A DNA stretch of 64,000 nt from Ruminococcus sp. (GTDB lineage Bacteria > Bacillota > Clostridia > Oscillospirales > Ruminococcaceae): assembly GCA_015066935.1 (NCBI GenBank), contig SVNK01000002.1:248001-312000 (forward strand), written 5' to 3'. Under the pieces are notes generated by a model. That model was not told where the DNA came from. It searched no databases and saw nothing but the letters and a program-made list of their open reading frames with translations. Below are positions 60,285-64,000 of the stretch, piece by piece. The first letter of the stretch is position 1. Each line of letters opens with the position of its first letter. Made by a program: the position numbers and the translations under genes.

Positions 60285-61431
60285 TTCTGCACAGTCTCTG
60301 TGTTTTGGAATGCATAATAAACAGAAGCAGAAAAAAGATTATCATATACAACGGCATAAGCTTTATACTTATGTAATTCGCAACAATTCCGAATAAAGGC
60401 GGTACAAATGTTGAACCAACATAGGCGCTTGCCATCTGTATGCCTATAATTCCCTGCGAGTTTTCTGCTCCGAAGTTTGAAGGTGTTGAATGAATGATGC
60501 ATGGATAAACAGGCGCACATCCGAGTCCGATAACAATAAATCCTGCAATTGCTGAACTTTCATAAGGTAATGCAATAAGGAGTGTTCCGAATAATGCAAT
60601 TATTGTTCCCGTACGAATCATTCTGTTATCACCGAATTTGTCCGAAATAAAGCCTGAAATAAATCTTCCTGCTGTTATTCCGATGAAAAACAGTGAGCCA
60701 AATGCAGCTGCACGATCCTTGCTGACTCCATGAACTCCCTCAAGGTAGCTGCTTGCCCAGAACATCGCAGTTGCTTCTGCTCCGCAGTACGCCATGAAAG
60801 CAGTGAGCAGAGTCGGAACTCCTCTTATTTTCAACGCACCTTTTATTCCGAGTACCATGGTTTCTGTATTTTCAGTCTGTTTATTGCCATTAATCTTCCA
60901 TATGGGAAATGTCAGAAGAAGTACTGCTGCTATTATGAATTGGATGATTGAAACTGTTTTGTAGCCATTATTCCATGTTGTGTGAGTGAGTGCATAACTC
61001 ATTATGTACGGACTTATTATCGTTCCGACTCCCCAGAAGCAGTGAAGCCAGCTCATATGCTTCGAATTGTAATGCAATGCAACATAATTATTAAGTGCAG
61101 CGTCAATTGCTCCCGCACCAAGTCCGTACGGTATCCCCCACAGACAGAGCTTTATAAAACCATCCGAAGCCGAGAATCCTAATAATGCAGCGGCTGTTAG
61201 AAAAGCACTCGCAGTCGTAATAACTCTTACACTGAATTTTTTTATCAGCTTTTCGGTCATAAGACTTGAAACTATAGTCCCTCCCGAGATTATCATGGAA
61301 ACTACACCCATGTATGACAACGGAACATCAAATGCAGGATATATCGTAGGCCATGCTGCTCCCAGCAATGAATCGGGGAGTCCGAGACTGATAAATGCAA
61401 GATATATAATCGCCAACAATAATAAATACAT
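60280..61431 (-). CDS. Major facilitator superfamily transporter
   Basis: 383 aa, about twelve helices. It begins LLLAIIYLAFISLGLPDSLLG. The N-half has PLSYMGVVSMIISGGTI, then HWLHCFWG-like MSWLHCFWGVGTIISP, and the C-half has GRFISGFISDKFGDNRMI (loop 8-9 motif). It resembles the FucP/sugar-type MFS branch, so sugar transport is plausible but unproven. ATG at 61431 with GAGGAG upstream. Confidence 0.85.
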   Translation of the reverse strand: MYLLLLAIIYLAFISLGLPDSLLGAAWPTIYPAFDVPLSYMGVVSMIISGGTIVSSLMTEKLIKKFSVRVITTASAFLTAAALLGFSASDGFIKLCLWGIPYGLGAGAIDAALNNYVALHYNSKHMSWLHCFWGVGTIISPYIMSYALTHTTWNNGYKTVSIIQFIIAAVLLLTFPIWKINGNKQTENTETMVLGIKGALKIRGVPTLLTAFMAYCGAEATAMFWASSYLEGVHGVSKDRAAAFGSLFFIGITAGRFISGFISDKFGDNRMIRTGTIIALFGTLLIALPYESSAIAGFIVIGLGCAPVYPCIIHSTPSNFGAENSQGIIGIQMASAYVGSTFVPPLFGIVANYISIKLMPLYMIIFFLLLFIMHSKTQRLCRK

Positions 61432-61519
61432 GGATTCTCCTCGTTTCTGTTATTGCTCATCAAGCTTCATATGATTCTTCAAAAGGTAACTGGATGAGCA
61501 ATACAATTTTGCATTTACT

Positions 61520-61548
61520 ATTATACCATAACCAACCGTTCTTTTCAA
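61520..61548 (-). promoter_or_regulatory. Promoter of the MFS gene
   Basis: On the minus strand TTGAAA (61543-61548), 17 bp, TATAAT (61520-61525). Confidence 0.75.
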
Positions 61549-61556
61549 TACAAAAA

Positions 61557-61591
61557 AAGGTTACAGATTCCAAATGTGAATCTGTAACCTT
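61557..61591 (-). terminator. Terminator of the GH5 gene
   Basis: A 14-bp stem AAGGTTACAGATTC/GAATCTGTAACCTT. On the minus strand it is followed by TTTTTTTG. Confidence 0.85.
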
Positions 61592-61598
61592 AAACATA

Positions 61599-62981
61599 TC
61601 AGTTTTTAACAAGTTGCTGCTTCATGAGGCATAAATCAAATATATTGATTTTTTCATCACTGATCAAATCTGCTGCTTTCCAGTTCTGAAGCTTTGTATC
61701 AGGAACACCCATAATCCATTTGCTCAGTATAACTATATCTGCTGCATTGAATTCACCATCTGCATTAACATCACCTTTGAGTGTTATATCTGTTTCTGTT
61801 CGGGGATTGAATTCTTTTCCGCCAATCTCATAAAGCTTCTTCTGCAGCTCAGAATCTGCCATTTTGCAGGTATCACGGTCATAATGTCCGCCGGGAGTTG
61901 ACCACATTACAGGACAATGACCACGCTTGTAGGCTTCCTCACAGACAGACGACAGAAAACGGCGTACAGATTCAGGCTCCTTATTCTTTGTAGGACATCC
62001 GTATTCTCCGATAATTACAGGTATGCCTTTATCAGTGAAATTGGTTTTCATCATGTCCATTTCGTACCGAAGAGAAGCATAGTCCTCACTGCTGCCCCAT
62101 GTGGGAATAGCTTTTCCCCAGTCTGCATCCTCCTCAAGAATTGCAAATCCTGCCGGTGAGTAATAGTGTACCGAAATCGCCATACGGTTTGCAGGGTCAT
62201 TAGGCATCTTGAAAAGTTGGTCACAGGTACGGTCGATTCCTGTGTTATATCCGGAAATAAGAAGATGACGCTTTGGATTGTTTCCTCCTGAACTGCGTAT
62301 AATATCAACGAATTTCTGGTTTATTTCATTGCAGAGAGCATATGATTCAGCTTTACCCTCTGTACCGCCCCAAGGATTCCAGATACTTTCCCAGCCAAGC
62401 TCTTCATTTTGTGATTCAAACATGAGATAATCGTCATAATCCTTAAAGCTTTCTGCAATCTGCTCCCACATACGGGTATAGCGTTTCATGCTTTCTTCCT
62501 TTTCCTGAGGGAAGTTATTAACCCAGCCGCCGTCCCAGTGAATATTAATAATTGCATACATACCACTGTCAATAGTCCAGTCAACTACCTCATGGATACG
62601 TGCATCATATTCGGGATTTATAGTATATGTGCCATCATGAGCCATCATATTTGACCATGCCACAGGAATACGAAGTGTACCAAACCCCTCTTTGGCAAAA
62701 CCCTCGATTATGTCTTTTGTTATTACGGGACTTCCCCATGCTGTTTCGTAATTATTCGGCTTTCCATCGCTCCATTTAGCAATCCAGTCCTCTTCATACC
62801 AGTTCGGACAGGATTCAAATGTGTTTCCAAGATTAATGCCGATACCCATATCTTTTACAAGTTCCATAGTTGAAATATCACGCATTGGTTCATCAGCGTG
62901 TGTTGTGATTACGGTTGTGGGTGAGTTCAGAAGAAGCAGGATCACAGCTGTTACAGATGCTGTAATTTTTTTTAGTTTCAT
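61599..62981 (-). CDS. Cellulosomal GH5 endoglucanase with dockerin
   Basis: 460 aa, secreted. Signal peptide about 1-29. GH5 TIM barrel about 35-375 with GINLGNTFE, FGTLRIPVAWSNM, IINIHWDGGW, acid/base Glu in MFESQNEEL and nucleophile Glu in VIIGEYGCP; closest by motif to subfamily 4 (endoglucanase/xyloglucanase). C-terminal dockerin about 400-460 (GDVNADGEFNAADI, SDEKINIFDL), very like that of the GH9 enzyme. ATG at 62981 with GGGAGG upstream. Confidence 0.92.
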   Translation of the reverse strand: MKLKKITASVTAVILLLLNSPTTVITTHADEPMRDISTMELVKDMGIGINLGNTFESCPNWYEEDWIAKWSDGKPNNYETAWGSPVITKDIIEGFAKEGFGTLRIPVAWSNMMAHDGTYTINPEYDARIHEVVDWTIDSGMYAIINIHWDGGWVNNFPQEKEESMKRYTRMWEQIAESFKDYDDYLMFESQNEELGWESIWNPWGGTEGKAESYALCNEINQKFVDIIRSSGGNNPKRHLLISGYNTGIDRTCDQLFKMPNDPANRMAISVHYYSPAGFAILEEDADWGKAIPTWGSSEDYASLRYEMDMMKTNFTDKGIPVIIGEYGCPTKNKEPESVRRFLSSVCEEAYKRGHCPVMWSTPGGHYDRDTCKMADSELQKKLYEIGGKEFNPRTETDITLKGDVNADGEFNAADIVILSKWIMGVPDTKLQNWKAADLISDEKINIFDLCLMKQQLVKN

Positions 62982-63291
62982 AAAGTACCTCCCATTGATT
63001 GATTTTCGTTACCTATATTTTAATTTTACAGGAACTGCAGTGAATATTCAACCTCAAAAATGCTGAAAAAAGTGGACAAAACACATATTTCAGAGATTCC
63101 CTGCTCTTCCACGTATTAATAGATTCCTTCATACGCTATATTATGTCCTCACCTTTTATTGCTATGTTTTGCTCAATTATTGCTATATTTTATCAAGAGA
63201 GTTTACAACCAAATACATCTATTGTATATTTAATACATAAATAAACTTTGCGTTTATACAAAACATCGTCACAATTAATAAGGAGTCTGTT
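62982..63291. promoter_or_regulatory. Divergent promoter region between GH5 and CBM22-dockerin genes
   Basis: No gene. Minus strand: TTGAAT (63046-63051), 17 bp, TAAAAT (63023-63028) for GH5. Plus strand: TTTACA (63202-63207), 17 bp, TATATT (63225-63230) for the CBM22 gene. Several TGCTATnTTTT-like repeats lie at 63160-63193 between them. Confidence 0.6.
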
Positions 63292-64000
63292 ATGAAAAAC
63301 AAATGTATCCGACGAAAACTAAAAAGAATTATTTCGATTGCTTTATCTGCTGCTGCACTTGTATCACCTTCGGCAACTGCTCTTAGTAATACACATGCAG
63401 CTCCGGATAATGAGAACAACTATTATTTCAACGATTCGTTTGAAGATGGTACTGATGAATGGACCGGCAGAGGAAGTGCAACTGTAGGAAAGAATATGCG
63501 TGAATTCTATAAAGGAACTGCTTCGCTTTATTGCAGCGGCAGAACAGCTTCGTGGAATGGTGCTGCAAAGTCGCTTGACTCAACTGTATTTACAGCCGGA
63601 CAAAGTTTCAGCTTCAGTGTAAACGTTATGTACCTGAAGGGCGAGTCAACTGAGAATTTTAAGCTGACACTTCAATATACAGCTGCTGACGGCGAAACAT
63701 ATTATGATGAAATTGCGTCAGCTTCTGTAGAAGCCGGTCAGTGGATTCAGCTTGCAAACAATAATTACCTGATTCCCGAAGACGCATCAGCTATGCAGAT
63801 TTATGTTGAAACAATAGACACCCAGACGGATTTCTATATTGACGATGCCGTCGCTGCTGCAGCAGGCACTGATATAGCCGGTGCAAAACCAATAACTGTT
63901 ATTCGTGGGGATGTTAACTGTGATGGTGTGATTAATATTTTTGATATGGTTTGTATGCGTAAGGGACTCGTTTCCGGTTTTATTGACAGTTACTCAATGA
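63292..64000 (+). CDS. Secreted CBM22-dockerin protein, 5' part (cut by window end)
   Basis: ATG at 63292 with AAGGAG upstream; the frame is open to the window end (236 codons seen). Signal peptide about 1-37. CBM22 about 42-195 (SFEDGTDEWTGRGSA, GRTASWNGAA), then a dockerin starting GDVNCDGVINIFDMVCMRKG (about 206 on), truncated after its first repeat. No catalytic domain precedes the CBM22, so any enzyme domain must follow the dockerin, as in the esterase-bearing protein at 38332. This pattern fits an esterase or polysaccharide lyase, which cannot be told from this window. Confidence 0.85.
   Translation, partial: MKNKCIRRKLKRIISIALSAAALVSPSATALSNTHAAPDNENNYYFNDSFEDGTDEWTGRGSATVGKNMREFYKGTASLYCSGRTASWNGAAKSLDSTVFTAGQSFSFSVNVMYLKGESTENFKLTLQYTAADGETYYDEIASASVEAGQWIQLANNNYLIPEDASAMQIYVETIDTQTDFYIDDAVAAAAGTDIAGAKPITVIRGDVNCDGVINIFDMVCMRKGLVSGFIDSYSM

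Overview
The window looks like a chromosomal segment of a cellulosome-forming Ruminococcus or close relative (Bacillota, Oscillospiraceae). The evidence is AT-rich DNA, canonical -35/-10 promoters with 17-bp spacers, strong GGAGG ribosome sites, type I dockerins on GH11, GH9 and GH5 enzymes, CBM22 modules, a glgB-glgC-glgD-glgA glycogen operon, and mother-cell sporulation genes (sigK, spoIIE). No database search was possible. Family names come from motifs and remembered homology.

Layout. (1) 1-9335, minus strand: one long housekeeping operon from a promoter at 9307-9335: rpe, rnfD, rnfE, rnfA, a putative TIM-barrel protein, hprK, murB, rapZ, whiA and the 5' part of dnaE. (2) 9418-18646: the sporulation sigma factor gene sigK is split by an 8,488-bp skin-type element. 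The N-terminal half starts at 9475 behind a sigma-E-like promoter. The C-terminal half is at 18278-18646. The element carries XRE regulators, a small Ser/Thr kinase paired with a zinc-ribbon membrane protein, an HUH replication protein, a lipoprotein with a second zinc-ribbon membrane protein, and a large serine recombinase next to the right junction. Crossing over at a shared TTG (9788-9790 and 18276-18278) rebuilds an in-frame 227-residue SigK and gives the recombinase an in-frame TGA-TAA stop on the excised circle. (3) 18705-20813: DnaD- and DnaI/DnaC-like replication genes. (4) 20789-31236, minus: pflA, cca, the glycogen operon and spoIIE. (5) 31313-37153, minus: a six-gene operon (mscS-like, phosphoesterase, two flavoproteins, a small NrdD-like protein, rsmA). 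(6) 37191-38009: tRNA-Arg(CCT) and pduL. (7) 38332-44075: three tandem GH11-CBM22-dockerin genes, the first with an added esterase domain. (8) 44201-54602: thiT, a UDP-sugar pyrophosphorylase, an LRR protein, a lipoprotein, putP and potABCD. (9) 54650-64000: a GH9 cellulase, an amino-acid symporter, a nitroreductase, a P-loop kinase, an MFS transporter, a GH5 cellulase and a CBM22-dockerin protein cut by the window end. Short dispersed repeats lie in regions 8 and 9. They include two 102-bp three-hairpin cassettes, each preceded by its own promoter.

How it works together. Carbohydrate use dominates: secreted dockerin enzymes for xylan and cellulose, glycogen storage, and HPr kinase for catabolite control. 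The sigK split implies that late mother-cell transcription depends on developmentally timed excision, as in Bacillus subtilis and Clostridioides difficile, but with a much smaller element and different cargo. Other points of note: a probable AUU start codon for whiA, an rnf cluster with only the D-E-A membrane subunits, and a GH11 paralogue whose nucleophile Glu is replaced by Lys.
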